Shown piece by piece: positions 1 through 11,623 of a stretch of DNA of 64,000 bases; the stretch's first letter is position 1; each line of letters begins with the position of its first letter. Below the pieces are notes generated by a model. That model did not search any database. It was not told where the DNA came from and was given only the letters and a program-made list of their open reading frames with translations. Made by a program: the position numbers and the translations under genes. This DNA comes from Symbiodinium natans (lineage: Eukaryota; Sar; Dinophyceae; Suessiales; Symbiodiniaceae), in the NCBI GenBank assembly GCA_905221605.1, contig CAJNDS010000139.1, forward strand, positions 17,501 to 81,500, in the 5' to 3' direction.

Positions 1-260
1 ACATTCGGCCCAATGGCATCAATCTTGCACCGCCTCCACAGTGCCAGTAAACTTAAGGTTAAGAAGGGTGTTCGGGGTGGCGACCCTGTGTCAACCTAGA
101 CGAGTGAGAATAGGCGGCGCAAGATTTCCTCCATCTACCGTGGGTCGCAGAGTATCACTAGTTTAAATATTTTTGGGGTTTGGGGTTTTCAAGGGTGCCT
201 AATTCAAAGGGAAAAAGTTGAAGGGCCCACTCTGGGCCACTGGGTCTTAGCGCATGCGTC

Positions 261-3200
261 CAGGTAGCAGCCCGGCGTACTCCTGGCAGGCGCGACCTCG
301 GGGATAGGCCCTGACCCTCTGAGGTTTAGGATTAGAGGGTTTAGAGCTTAGGGTTTTGCGGTTTAGGGTTGGAGTTTAGGGTGTAGAGTAATTAGTTTAG
401 GAGTTTAGGGTTTCAGGGTTCAGAGCTTTGGGTTTTCTCTTAACTGCCGAAAGAGCTCCAAAACCTAAACCCTTAAACCATCTTAAACCCCTAAACCCTC
501 AAACATAAACCCCAAAAACCTGAAACCTAAAACCTATAAACCCTTAAACCCTAAACCCCCAGCTGCCCAGGCCCTGGCAGGGTACTCCAAAGTCCTTAGG
601 CATCCCTGGGATCTCCGTCCCCCGGTTTGGGGTTTAGGGGTTTAGGGGTTTAGGGGTTTAGGGGTTTAGGGGTTTAGGGGTTTAGGGGTTTAGGGGTTTA
701 GGGGTTTAGGGGTTTAGGGGTTTAAGGGGTTTAAGGGGTTTAGGGTTTAGGGTTAGGGTTTAGGGTTTAGGGGTTTAGGGGTTTAGGGGTTTAGGGGTTT
801 AAGGGGTTTAAGGGGTTTAGGGTTTAGGGTTAGGGTTTAGGGTTTAGGGTTTTGGGATTTTGATGAACAAGCCAGGTAAAGCACCAAACCCCTAAGTGCT
901 GGGCCCCAAGCCTTTGTTCCTGAAAGCATCGTAAACCCTACACCCTAAACCCCCAGATAACTCCTGAAGCCCTATAAACACAAAACCCTAAACCCCCAGT
1001 AACATCCTGAAAACCTAAACCCTAAACCCTAAACCCTAAACCCTAAACCCTAAACCCTAAACCCTAACCCCATAAATAAACCCCCTAAACCATCTTCAAC
1101 CCCTGCGAGCTCATCAGCCCTAGGGTGTAGTAAAGGGTTCAAGGCAAACCTGAAAGTTCTTATACCCAATGCCCTCAGCCCATCCGTCTTTCTGGGCTTA
1201 GGAGTTTAGGAATTGGGGTTTTGAGGGGTTTAGGGGTTCAGGGTTCAGGGTTAGGAGTTTAGGGTTTGGGGTTTTGAGGGTTGAGGGTTTTCGGCGAGTA
1301 GCTCTTTCGCGTCACGGCCACGGCATCGGCGACCTGTCACCAGCAAACAGGGAATCAGGAGGCCCCAAACCCCCAGCCCCAAACCCCAAACCCCAAACCC
1401 TACACCCCAACAGGCCGGACCCCAGACCAAGATCCAAAAGAACCTCCAAAGTCTAAGCGCTGAGGCCCGAAATCTAAATCCTCAAAGCTCCATTCCAAAG
1501 ACCCTGAGCCCCAATTCCTAGTTGGGTTTTGGGTTTCGGGTGTAGGGTGTATAGTGTTTAGGGTGTATGCTTGGGTTTAGGGCTCCAGCAACAAAGCCTA
1601 CGGCTTATAGGGTCTAGAGTACGGCAGACGATGTTAGGGTTTAGGGTCTATCGGGCTTAAAGAGAGCTCGCCCGACATCCCAGCTGCAACTCTCCGAGGC
1701 GCTAGTAGAGGGCCATTTATGGCGTGACATCACCAACTTGTAGGTTCCACTCCGAGACTTGATGTCACTCCAGCTGCAACGCCGGAGGCAACGAATATTC
1801 ATAGATGCCTCTGCCCCACTCTCCCCCGTTCTGGCTAACATACAGCAACTGGTCGTGGACAAGGACTGTCCAAGGCCACGCATCAGTCGGACACCGCACG
1901 ACTTCGATGGGCGCCGTGCTGCCTGGATGGAAAGCCCACACACGCTCCAGTTCTGAGTCAGCAGCGTAGATCGTCCCATCTTCGGTCACATACAGCCCCT
2001 GCAGATTGGAGTTCTCGTCGGGGACCTGGCCCACTATGACAGGTGTGGTGTCACCCAGACTAAAGCGCAGAACGCGGCGGTTGACATGGTCGCTGAGATA
2101 GATCACCTCTTCACTCGTCACGAACAGGCGGGACGCCACAAATTGAAGGCCCGATGGCAAATGCTCACTGAGGAATACTGGTTCAAGCGTTGCGCCGACC
2201 AACTTCTGCACGGCTCTTCCCCTGCAATTCAGAACGTAGATGACTCCATTGGGCGAGCAAAACACACTGCGCAAGTTCTCCACATCAGCAAGCACCAGCT
2301 TTCCAAAACCATCTTCGATGCTGACCAGCCGCCGATTCTTCAAATCAGCTACAATAATTGGGCCACTCGGAGAGACAGACACATGGCAAGACTCCGAAAG
2401 CTTGATGCCATCCGCTCTCCAACCCTGGCCTGCAACAACTCGAGGGCTAACGTCACCAGGTTTCCAACAAAGGACGATGTCACCCTGATCAGCGTAAATG
2501 GCATCTTCATGAAGAGACAAAGACTCGGGACTGAAAGATGTGGATACTACTCTCCGCACAGAACCTTCGCAGCTGGCGCCCAACTCGGGCGACCAGCGTT
2601 GGAAGCAACGCCTCTTGGGTCGGAAGGAATCTGGGGTTTCTAGCTGGCTTCGCTTCTTGCCAGCGAGTAAGGCCTCATCCACTTCCCTTTGCAGGTCATC
2701 TCCAATGGGGCCCATCGATGAAGCAAACTCGCGCGTCCGAGCCAAATTTCCAAAGGAGATTGATCGAAAATCCACATTTCGCAACAGCACTGCAAAGACA
2801 TCGGCCCTATCTTTGGAGCCCTTGAGCCATTTCATGAGGCCCTTCAACGCCTCTTCCTCGCGAGGGACGCTTAAATCGGGACTTTCCAAGATTTTCGCCA
2901 ACTGGCTACCACTTAACTTCAGAAAATCTGGGTGCTGCATGCAAGCCACGAAGTGGGCAGCAACTTTCACCTCGCATGCAGCCCTCAAACCGTAGAGGCC
3001 CTGAGTCTGCCGCAGAATCTTCAAAGCTAGGTCCGCGATGTCTGCTGTGCCTTGGTGGTTGTCCAAAGAGGCACGGAGCCCTGCCTCGGCTGCCGCTGCC
3101 AAGGCTGGCAAGTGATAGGCATCTGCCAGTCGGAGCAACTCAATCGAATCTTCCCATGGCACTTCCGGCTGCCCGCCATAGATGTACTCAAGCAGGGCAT

Positions 3201-6200
3201 GAACGGTTGCATCGGAAGCAGCAACTTCCACTGGCTGACCTAGTTGCACTTGGTCTGCTTCAAGGAACGACCCTCCCAGGAGAGAATCGAAAAAGGTGCT
3301 GGCTGCACAGAGTACCGACGCATGCGCTCGATGTTCCTTGCCGTCACGGCTCCGGAGCGCGACATCGCAAAAACGACCCTCCACCCACAAGCGTCGCTGC
3401 TGACGCATCATGTCAACCTGATGCCGTTCCAGATCTGAGTGTTCCAGCGCTACAGCTGCCATGGCAAGACGGAGTCGAACCGACTGTAAGCCGAGTGTAT
3501 GCAATGTTTACACAAGGGCTATACAGCCGGCCAACTCATCCACAGCGGTTTTACGATAGGACGCTGGAAGAAAAGCCTCTTGAAGCGAAACAGGGCAGTG
3601 TCCAGTGATACCTTGGAAGGCAGGAGGAGCAGTATCGCAAGGTAATTACCCGACCATACCCTTGGCTAAAGGTACGATGCGGAAAAAACAGATCCTGCCG
3701 AGTGATCAATGAAAATACCCCTATTTTATGCCGTCAACATTTGGCGACGTCAAATACAGCCAGTTCGTGGATGATAATGGGCGCAACTTTGACATTTGAG
3801 GGGCCGGATGGGCTCGACTGCTAACAGTCACATCCTTGTCATATAGGAGGTCATGCAGGATTTTGTGCACCCACTGTCGTAAGCAACCCAACAAACTTTG
3901 CCAGCTCTTTTTGCATGGGTCAAGCGAGTCAAGAACATGTGGAAACGAAGTCTACTCCTGAAGTTGGTTGCTTGCAGCTTTTCACGAGCAACTTGAAGGA
4001 ACCCGGCCTAAACCCTAAACCCTAAACGCTAAACCCTAAACCCTAAACCCTAAACCCCAAACCCTAAACCCTAAACCTGCCTGCTTGCGCGCCAGGTCGG
4101 CTGGGAGATGGGCAGTTGAAAGGGCCACCGGCACCTTCTTCAGGCTTAGGGCCATTGATGGTTGAGGTTATCATGTAGGGTTTAGGGTTTAGGGTTTAGG
4201 GTTTAGGGTTTAGGGTTTAGGGTCTAGGGTCTAGGGTTTAGGGTTTAGGTTTAGGGCTTATAAGGTAATACAGGGGGTCGGAATTAACTACAAGAAGTAT
4301 GCCCTTAGGGTCCCTTTGTAATGATCATATAGTAACCCCCACTTAGGGTCCCTGTATAATGACACAAAAATAACCCCAAACCCCTATTCTAATTAGTCAG
4401 GCCCCTATATTATACCTGGAGGCTTTTACCCTACCCATGTTCTTGGCCCTAAACCCTAAACCCTAAACCCTAAACCCTAAACCCTAAACCCTAAACCCTA
4501 AACCCTATCGGTGTTGAGGATGCTTTTCGGGTTGTCGAGGCTTTTCGCCGAGGATTCTGTGAGGCTTTTTCCTTGGGATGCTCCCCCTTATACTAACAGT
4601 ACTGACTAGGCATTATCATAGGAGGTACTATGATCCCCAGTAAGGACTGTTAGTATAAGAGGGAACATCTCAAGCTTTTCCTATTGCAAAAACTAAAGGG
4701 TTAAGGGCTACAAACATGCCTTGCGGGCTTGCGTAGTGCGCTTTCGAGTCGAGAACTGCTTATTCAGCAACTCATGGCTTCTCAAAGCTTGGACTGGGTT
4801 TTAGGGCTTTGGGGCTTTAGGGTTTTAGGGTTTAGGGCTTCGGGTTTGGGGTGCCACAAATAGATATAAACCTCGTCTCTGTTGCAAACAGGGCTTCGGG
4901 AAAGCGGCAAATCTTGAAACAACTGCGGCCCAAAGGAAATGCCCATGCGCAACCCTGAATATACCTCCCTGACTGTTGAAAAACCCAATCTCTGACACCC
5001 ATACACTCTATAAGCCCTAAGCCCGAGAAATCCTTTCTAATGATGCGCGAACCCATGAATGAAACACAACCGCTATAAGTTGGGATGTTCCCCCTTATAC
5101 ACTAACAGTCCTTAATAGGGATTACAGTAGGGGTACTATATAGTTCCTTTCAAGGACTGTTAGTATAAGGGGAACAAGCCGTCTATATATGCCCAGAAAA
5201 CACAAACGTACCCTGGAATTCAAGATGGGGGGCGGTCATCGGCAGGCCGCACGTGGTGTCAACGTTGTGGCCTTGGTCACAGATCCGGGTCTCGTGGAGT
5301 TCAGGTCAAGCCCTAAATCCTACACCCTAAACCCTAAAACCCCCAGTACCCCTTAATGAGGGCCTAGGTGTACATGAATTGGGGTAGTTTGGGTATCTTC
5401 AGGGGGTGCTTGGGAGGCCCGGGGAACGTTTAAGGCTTAGTCGCAATAAGCCATAAACTTATAATCCAGAAGCCCTGCAGGAGCCCTCCTAAACCCTAAG
5501 TCCAGAAGGCTGGCTTAGGATGCCAAGCTGTCAGGGAACGGCTCTCGAAGCTAGCGGTCGAGGGTTTTGGGTTTGCGGCTTAAAGCCCGAATCACTTATT
5601 GCTAAAGACCTCTCTAATCTTTTTAACTACTTTCCCAACCCCCCCGACCCCCCACCTCCCCCAAATCCCACACTGTTTGCGAATTCAGGGTTTTTTTAAA
5701 TTCAGGTTTCAACGTTGAGGGCAGGGGTTGAGGGCAGGGGTTGTGTGCCAATTAGGGTTATGGGTTGTGTGTTATGTGGTTGAGGCCCACTTCACAGGGG
5801 TTACCTGGAAACCCTGGCTCCTCTTGAGCCCAAACCCTCCAACCCTAAACCCATTTGACACGCCTAAATCCCGGCTTACAAGACATCATCATCATAATGA
5901 GAGGAAGAATAATAATGAGCAACTGTATAATATACACATGTATATAGATATATGTATATATCCACATATTATATATATATATATGTCTATATTCTGCTTG
6001 TTTTATTTTGGCAATGTATTTAGATGGGTGCACTGGGGTTGGGGTTTGAGGTGCTGAGGAGGCCGCCATCATTGTCAGGGCACTTCTCCAGCGGCACCCC
6101 ACGCCTCAAGCAGAAGTTCCATTCTGGCTACTGCCCCTGATCTGCTTGAACCCTCAGAAACCTCAACCCTGAACCCTGCAATGATCATCTAAATCCCTAT

Positions 6201-6849
6201 AAGAACTGAAACGTGTGCCGGGCACTCGTTTGTCTGGGGAAGGGAGAGGGGGAGGAGGGGGGGGGGGGAGGGGAGGGTGCTCAGTTTCTGGGCTAGGGTT
6301 TGGGGTCTAAGGTTTCGGGAAGCCCTAGACCCAAAACCCTGAGACCTAAACAACATGCTTCTAACTTATACAGGCGCAGGCTGGCTGTCTCTTGGGGCAC
6401 AGGCTGGCGGTTGGCGAAGAACATGCGATGCGTGGTGCTCATGTAGCCTCGGGCACATGACAGGGTTTAGGTTCCAGGGAAAGAGCGCGCACGCCCCAGC
6501 TACCTGCCTGCACACTAAATTGTAGATATCATGTTGTGGTACCTTTTTGTGGTAAGTATCATACCCATAACAATCATATATACTGCAATATTAGGTATGC
6601 TAGAAAGAAAGAACTGCAACTAGAGTCCAGGTAGAATTCCAAACCAGGAGAGTGGCAGTCGTTGTAGCCGCCAGGTGTTGTCATGAAGGACACGTAGCCC
6701 TCGCGGAGCCGATCCTGCATTAGGGTCTTTAGGATCTAGGGTTTGATGTTTCGTCCAGGGTTGAAAGCATGGGCCCCGAAGATTGGGTACTGACATAATT
6801 ACTCATTCTGTATTTGTGTATATATATATGCACATATACACATGTACAA

Positions 6850-6892
<43 letters not shown>

Positions 6893-9800
6893 GGTGTGTG
6901 TACAACCCCTCCCTCCAAGAATTGAATAACGGGCTCTAAAGATGGGGTCTTTCCTTGCATACTTGCCGACGATCTATCCCACAAATACCTTGCAAGGTTT
7001 GATGCAGGGCTCTTGAGTTCACATCCCAGCCTTGGCAAACCTGAAAAACGGCCCAAAACCCTGTATGAACCATGAGGCCAAGGAGTTAGGGTTTCGGGCT
7101 TTGTGGGGTTTTGAGTTCTTGGCTTAGGGTTTGTGGATTTGAGGTATAAAAACCCACAACGTCGCCTCTCTTCACCAAAACGTGTCCAGAGTGCTTGCAC
7201 AACGTCGCCCGCCTGCACGAACTGGCCGCCGTTGTCGGCGATGCTCTTGTAGCACAGCCGGACGAGGTCAGCATCAACAGTGTTCTCGCCTCACGTCACA
7301 GCAAGCCCTATAGCCCGACATGGGAACCCGAAACCCTCAAACACTACAGCCCTAACACCCTAAAGGCTAGATCCCGAAATTAAAGCCTTTAAAGGGCCTA
7401 AACCCGTCGCAAACCTCCCAACCTCCCTACACGCTCGAGCGCAGCACCGGAGACCTCTACCCAAAACAAAACATCCCTAACCCTATATACACCCTAGCTG
7501 CACACAAAACGCGCCCCTAAACCCGAAACCCCATCACCAAACCCCATAAACCGCGCCATGTCGGACCCTTATATAGCAAGCCAGGCCAGGGGCCCTTGTC
7601 CAGCGTGCAGTGGTAGTGGTGGGCGCGGCCCCTCAGTTTTAAGGGGTCACGACGTTGGCTTTAGGATGTGCTAGGGTTTAGGGTTTAGGGTTTAGGGTTT
7701 AGGGTTTAGAGTTTAGGGTTTAGGGTTTGGGGTTTAGGGTTTAGGGTTTGGGGTTTCGGGTTTAGGGTTGAAGGATTTGGGCATAGGGTTCGGGGCTTTT
7801 GGGTTTAGGTGTTGACGAAGTTAGGGCAGTAGGGCTTAGAGAATGTCGAGTCTTGGGCTTATAGGACGGGTTCGAAAATTACGGGTCGCAAAAATCACTG
7901 AATCCTCACCCAGAGGGGAGCTTCAGTCCATTGGTCGCACTACTACGGCACTAGGTACAGTTCTGGATACAAGCCATAGCAGCCTACTTCCTTTCCCGTC
8001 ATGATCTGTGACGTGGCCACTCGCTGAGTATGGTCCCTTATTTATCATGCCAAGACCTCGGCCCTAAAGGTCTAAAATCAAGCACCCAGCCTGGCCCAGT
8101 AGGGCTTCTTGCCGTGGGCTATGACTGTGCCGATGATGTCGCCTGCAGTGGATGGATGCGTTCAAGTCCATGAAGCCACATGCAAGTCCACCGAGCGCCT
8201 GGTGTAGGCCTTGTACCTTCCTGTACACCCCTGAACCACTGCCGCATCACTTGGCCCTGCAGGATAGGATCCAAGGGTTTGTGAAGTCAGTACATCCTGG
8301 GGCCGGCGCCGTCGTTACTCCCTCGGCCTGCGCCTGCTCAAACGAGCAAGACTTGGAGCATTGAGGGCTTAAGGTCTGCAGGGATTACATCGGAGTCAGG
8401 GTATATAGGGGGCTGAAGGGGGTTGGTTTAGGGTTCAGGCCTCAGAAAGGACTTGGCCTAAACGCCAGAGCCTGAAAAGCGTTAAGCTCTGATAACTCAC
8501 GACCGAGACTTTTGCGACCCCGGGCGGAAGCCCCTAACACCCCCGCAAGCCCTAAACCCTAACCCCCCACCCCACCGCACATCACCCAACCAAAGAGTTG
8601 ATCAGAGACGCCGAGATGTAGAGTCTTCCTTGGGCGCCCAAAACCCTAAAAAAAGTGGGTTTGGAACCCCAAAACCGGGTTTTCCGGAAGATTTTGTCAA
8701 AAACCTGGTTTGGCTAACAGAACCGGATTCTTTCAAAATGTGACGTATAGAACCCGTAAATACCCGTCGGAAAACCCGAAAAAAAAACCGTCGAAAACCC
8801 ATAAAAACCGTCGGCTTTCATTTGGCCCTACAAAACCCGGTTTTGGTTTCCAGAACCTAGTTGTAAAGTAGAACCTTCTTTTTTGGGGGTTTTGGTTGCT
8901 GAAGGTTTGCTTTTGGGTTTGAAGCTTGGGAATTGACCACAGACCCCAAGCCCTAAACACGGCTTAGTGCGCAGTAGCGCTCATTGCGCTCTTTCCCGAC
9001 CCCGGTACTCACAGAGTTCTCTAACACCAGGGGTCGGGGCTTAGTTGTCCCTAAGCCCTAACCCCCCGAACCTAAATTCTCAGGATTCAAAGTGGAGAGG
9101 TCCCCCTGCCCCCCTCAAAACCTTAAACCTGAAGCCCCCTAAACCCCCACACCCAAACCCTAAACCCGGAACCCTAAACCCCAAACCCTGAACCCTAAAT
9201 CCCAAACCCTAAACTCTGAAACCCTCCCCCCTTCCCTCGTGGCGCCTCCCGTGTTGGACAGCGCCATGATGGAGCCACGGAGTTCCACTTTGGGCTTGAC
9301 CTGGCTCCCCAAAACCTCCAATAAACCCCAAGCCCTATAACCCTCAACCCTCATAAGTGGTGACGTCACCCAAAGGGGTTCCCACCAAGAATCTAAGACC
9401 GAACTTCAGAGGAAGGGTTTTGATTTGATGAGGGTTGGGAAGTGCCTACTACGACCAATTCGATGAGCTCTTTCCTGTTTTGCCGTGCCTGAGTAGGACA
9501 TGTTCGATGCTGCGAAGCTTAGAGGCCTCTACCCCCCCCCCCCCCCCAAATTGATCCAAAATCTCGGGGTGCGCAAACAAAGCGCTGGAGTGCAGGGGAC
9601 CATACAGGGCCCATATATTCTCAACCCTCGTAAACGTGTTCTTTCCCAAGCCGGCCCATCAATCAGCGCCCGTCTGCCTTTTAGGGCTTGTCCTCCTTTA
9701 GGGTTTGTAGGGCTTCGGGTTTAGGGCTTATAGGGTTGGCCCAACTCCAAACCCCCCCCCCCCGCCGCGCACGTAGCCCGTGATCTTGCCGTAGTCTCCC

Positions 9801-10089
9801 TGCACCTGCGCCTGTCCTGGGCGCTGTGATAACACCTTCTAACCAACCTTGTACATCAAAGACCTTGGAGATCCTCCCTAGCCCTAAACCCTACCCTGAA
9901 CTCTGACCTTATAAGCCCTATAAGCTCTAAGACCAAAAACGTACTCTACCCCCCATTACCCAAACACTAAAACGTAGTACCCTAAAAAACAAACCTAAAC
10001 CCTAAAACTGTGGGCCGTCCTCCATAGTACCAGTGCGTTGGCATGGCCATGGCATCTGCAATGTGCATGCCCCAGAGTGCACCGGCAAC
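261..10089 (-). CDS. ADP-ribosylglycohydrolase-like gene, >=13 exons, both ends incomplete
   Basis: Family enzymes remove ADP-ribose from proteins or related substrates using a di-metal site. Exons by decreasing coordinate: 10020-10089, 9773-9816, 9246-9300, 8091-8142, 7582-7631, 7213-7289, 6657-6714, 6390-6447, 6067-6104, 5234-5271, 4081-4134, 1303-1333, 261-296. Phases match at every join. The product reads VAGALWGMHIADAMAMPTHW, GSIMALSNTGG, DIIGTVIAHGKKPYW, HHYHCTLD, GENTVDADLVRL, MTTPGGYNDC, THRMFFANR, GVPLEKCPDNDGHNVDT, VPVALSTAHLP, VADAVAVTRKS, RACQEYAGLL. The IADAMAMP and DNDGHNVD stretches fit the family acidic motifs. In this model donors are 9 GC, 2 GA (after 10020 and 6390) and 1 GT (after 9773); all acceptors are AG. 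The C-terminal part should lie left of the window and the first exon is uncertain. The intron 1334-4080 contains a whole BTB gene. The 6390 and 261 exon ends are the least certain. Confidence 0.8.
624..868 (+). repeat. Interstitial telomere-like array, TTTAGGGG then TTTAGGG units
   Basis: Mostly 8-bp TTTAGGGG units with TTTAAGGGG and TTTAGGG variants. The block around 721-780 is repeated at 795-850, so the array itself was duplicated. Confidence 0.9.
1014..1070 (-). repeat. CCCTAAA array
   Basis: About eight perfect CCCTAAA units, opposite in orientation to the array at 624-868. Confidence 0.9.
1765..3504 (-). CDS. BTB-BACK protein with C-terminal NHL-like beta-propeller, intronless, nested gene
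   Basis: A single open frame of 579 codons. Residues about 35-145 form a BTB/POZ domain (FCDVAL, then HRAHASVLCAAS, and a YIYGG stretch), which dimerises and often recruits Cullin-3. About 150-270 is a helical BACK-like region. About 325-575 has at least five repeats of the type IYxxDxxNRRV (IIVADLKNRRLVSI, VIYLSDHVNRRVLRF, TIYAADSELERVWAF), as in NHL/SMP-30 propellers. A substrate-adaptor role is inferred from the family. The first Met is at 3504; a second Met 14 codons in is equally possible. No intron is needed, unlike every neighbour. The gene lies wholly inside an intron of the ADP-ribosylglycohydrolase gene on the same strand, which suggests insertion of a processed copy, although the frame is intact. 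Confidence 0.82.
   Translation of the reverse strand: MHTLGLQSVRLRLAMAAVALEHSDLERHQVDMMRQQRRLWVEGRFCDVALRSRDGKEHRAHASVLCAASTFFDSLLGGSFLEADQVQLGQPVEVAASDATVHALLEYIYGGQPEVPWEDSIELLRLADAYHLPALAAAAEAGLRASLDNHQGTADIADLALKILRQTQGLYGLRAACEVKVAAHFVACMQHPDFLKLSGSQLAKILESPDLSVPREEEALKGLMKWLKGSKDRADVFAVLLRNVDFRSISFGNLARTREFASSMGPIGDDLQREVDEALLAGKKRSQLETPDSFRPKRRCFQRWSPELGASCEGSVRRVVSTSFSPESLSLHEDAIYADQGDIVLCWKPGDVSPRVVAGQGWRADGIKLSESCHVSVSPSGPIIVADLKNRRLVSIEDGFGKLVLADVENLRSVFCSPNGVIYVLNCRGRAVQKLVGATLEPVFLSEHLPSGLQFVASRLFVTSEEVIYLSDHVNRRVLRFSLGDTTPVIVGQVPDENSNLQGLYVTEDGTIYAADSELERVWAFHPGSTAPIEVVRCPTDAWPWTVLVHDQLLYVSQNGGEWGRGIYEYSLPPALQLE
4008..4078 (-). repeat. CCCTAAA array beside ADP-ribosylglycohydrolase exon 4081-4134
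   Basis: About nine units end 3 bp from the exon, so on the sense strand the intron begins GCAGG and then TTTAGGG units. Confidence 0.9.
4266..4415 (+). mobile_element. MITE-like family 1, copy A
   Basis: Ends resemble TATAGGGGTCGGAAT and its inverse (CAGGCCCCTATATTATA), with an internal CCCTTAGGGTCCCT word. Related copies at 28562-28672, 38657-38762 and, inverted, 42958-43075. Non-coding; lies in an intron. Confidence 0.6.
4575..4670. mobile_element. MITE-like family 2, copy A
   Basis: A 96-bp near-palindrome: GGGATGCTCCCCCTTATACT at one end, AGTATAAGAGGGAACATCTC at the other, and CTAACAGT/ACTGTTAG inside. Copies at 5082-5177 and 35607-35704, half copy at 51036-51083. Confidence 0.75.
5082..5177. 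mobile_element. MITE-like family 2, copy B
   Basis: Starts GGGATGTTCCCCCTTATACA and ends GGACTGTTAGTATAAGGGGA; same intron as copy A. Confidence 0.75.
6830..6893. repeat. AT dinucleotide repeat
   Basis: TATATA runs. Shorter ones lie at 5935-5990 and 25050-25070. Confidence 0.9.
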
Positions 10090-10135
10090 CTTGGAGACAA
10101 GGGCTTCTATTGAGTTTCGCTAAACCCGAAACCCG

Positions 10136-10233
10136 AAACCCTAAACCCTAAACCCTACACCCTAAACCCTGAACCCTGAACCCTAGCCCTAAACCCTAAA
10201 CCCTACACCCTAAACCCTAGCCCTACACCCTAG
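10136..10233 (-). repeat. CCCTAAA array with CCCTACA/CCCTGAA variants
   Basis: About fourteen units just right of the exon 10020-10089. Confidence 0.85.
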
Positions 10234-10348
10234 CAGCCCAAACTCTGGCGGGTTGAGGACCTTACCTGCCAGCACATCTCTTGAGTCTCTGGTTTCAAGG
10301 TGCATGTTCACAGAAATCTCCCTCAGCCCTCTCCCACAGGGTTTACCT

Positions 10349-10977
10349 GGAATTCGTGCTGAACAATGGGGGGTCAAAGGGGTCGGAGGGGCCCAAATGG
10401 GTCAAATTCTCCAATTCGTGCTGAACAATGGGGGGTCAAAGGGGTCGGAGGAATTCTCCAATTCGTGCTGAACAATGGGGGGTCAAAGGGGTCGGAGGGG
10501 CCAAAATGGGTCAAATTCTCTTCGTGCTGAACAATGGGGGGTCAAAGGAGTCGGAACAGCCAAAATAGATCAAATTCTCCAATTCGTGCTGAACAATGGG
10601 ATGGGGGGTGAAAGGGGTCGGAGGGGGCAAAATGGATCAAATTCTCCAATTCGTGCTGAACAATGGGGGGTCAAAGGGGTCGGAGGGGCCAAAATGGATC
10701 AACTTCTCCAATTCGTGTTGAACAATGGAGGGCCAAACGGGTCGGAGAAGCCGAAATGGATCAAATTCTCCAACTCGTGCTGAACAATGGGGGGTAAGGG
10801 GGTCGGAGGGGCCAAAATGGATCAAATTCTCCAATTTGTGCTGAACAATGGGGGGTCAAAGGGGTCGGAGGGGTCAAAATGGATCAAATTCTCCAATTCG
10901 TGCCGAACAATGGGGGGGTTAGAGGGGTCGGAGGGGTCGAAGTGGATCAAATTCTCAATTCGTGCCGAACAATGGCC
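10349..10977. repeat. Minisatellite, about 62-bp unit, about 11 copies
   Basis: Unit begins AATTCGTGCTGAACAATGGG, then GGTCAAAGGGGTCGGAGG, then CAAAATGGATCAAATTCTCC. Copies start near 10350, 10412, 10457 (one shortened), 10517, 10580, 10647, 10708, 10770, 10832, 10893 and 10954. ORFs through it are repeat artefacts. Confidence 0.92.
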
Positions 10978-11583
10978 TCAATTACCTGCAGTTTTGTGGG
11001 TTATACCCATTAATTCAGGGGTAATTACTACTAACCTGTAGGTAAATCCCTAAACCCTAAACCCTATAAACCCTAAGCCCTATAAGCCCTATTGGGGTTA
11101 CAAGTAGGGTTAAGGGCTCAAACTCCACACGCTCTGCCGTGGCCCCCGGCTCGGTCTGCGAAGCTGCAGGACATGGCCTTCTAAGGTTTAGGGTTTAGGG
11201 TTTAGGGTTTAGGGTTTAGGGTTCAGGGTTCAGGGTTTAGGGTTTAGGTTTTTTTGGGCTCAGGGTTGATGAGGCTCTTCGGTTGCAAGAAGGGCTAAAG
11301 GCTTTCAGGGACTTAGAGTCAGAGGTTGACGAGTCTCCGTGCGAAAAACTTCTGGATTTCCAGGTGATTTGGCTTGTAGTCTGGGCTCTAAGCCCTTGAA
11401 CCCTTGAACCCTTGACTCCAAATGCCCACCGCAGACCCCAACCCTCTCCCCCTCGCCCCTCGCCTGCTCCTCTCTTCCCGCCCACCTTCTCCGAAAATAT
11501 GTCAGAAACTGCTTTACAACACTGAGAGCCCTAAGCCGCATCGCGGAACGCCGTTCTGGAGAAGGGTACCTCACAACCCTTAC

Positions 11584-11623
11584 TTCGTGTGCTTGCGCAC
11601 CTCCACAGGCGCCTTGGCTGCCA
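11584..11623 (-). CDS. Candidate first exon (MAAKAPVEVRKHTK) of the ADP-ribosylglycohydrolase gene or a neighbour
   Basis: An ATG at 11623 follows an AG (CAGGCAAG before ATG) that could accept a trans-spliced leader. It opens MAAKAPVEVRKHTK and then meets possible GT donors. It is the nearest start-like island to the right of the first recognised exon at 10089, but phase linkage could not be decided. Confidence 0.25.

Noticed and set aside
70-150. Minus island MEEILRRLFSLV as the next ADP-ribosylglycohydrolase exon
   Set aside because: It reads like the expected helix, but its phase does not fit either plausible donor of exon 261-296.
624-868. A true chromosome end
   Set aside because: Arrays occur throughout the window in both orientations and are interrupted by unique sequence and exons; nothing marks a terminus.
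2086-2643. Plus-strand ORF of 185 codons
   Set aside because: Antisense shadow of the BTB gene, whose frame has clear domains.
3860-3995. Minus frame RLRFHMFLTRLTHAKRAG as an ADP-ribosylglycohydrolase exon
   Set aside because: Looked like the TRxS region, but exon 1303-1333 fits that region better, with correct phase and GC/AG sites.
10349-10977. A CRISPR array
   Set aside because: The whole 62-bp unit repeats without unique spacers and the context is eukaryotic.
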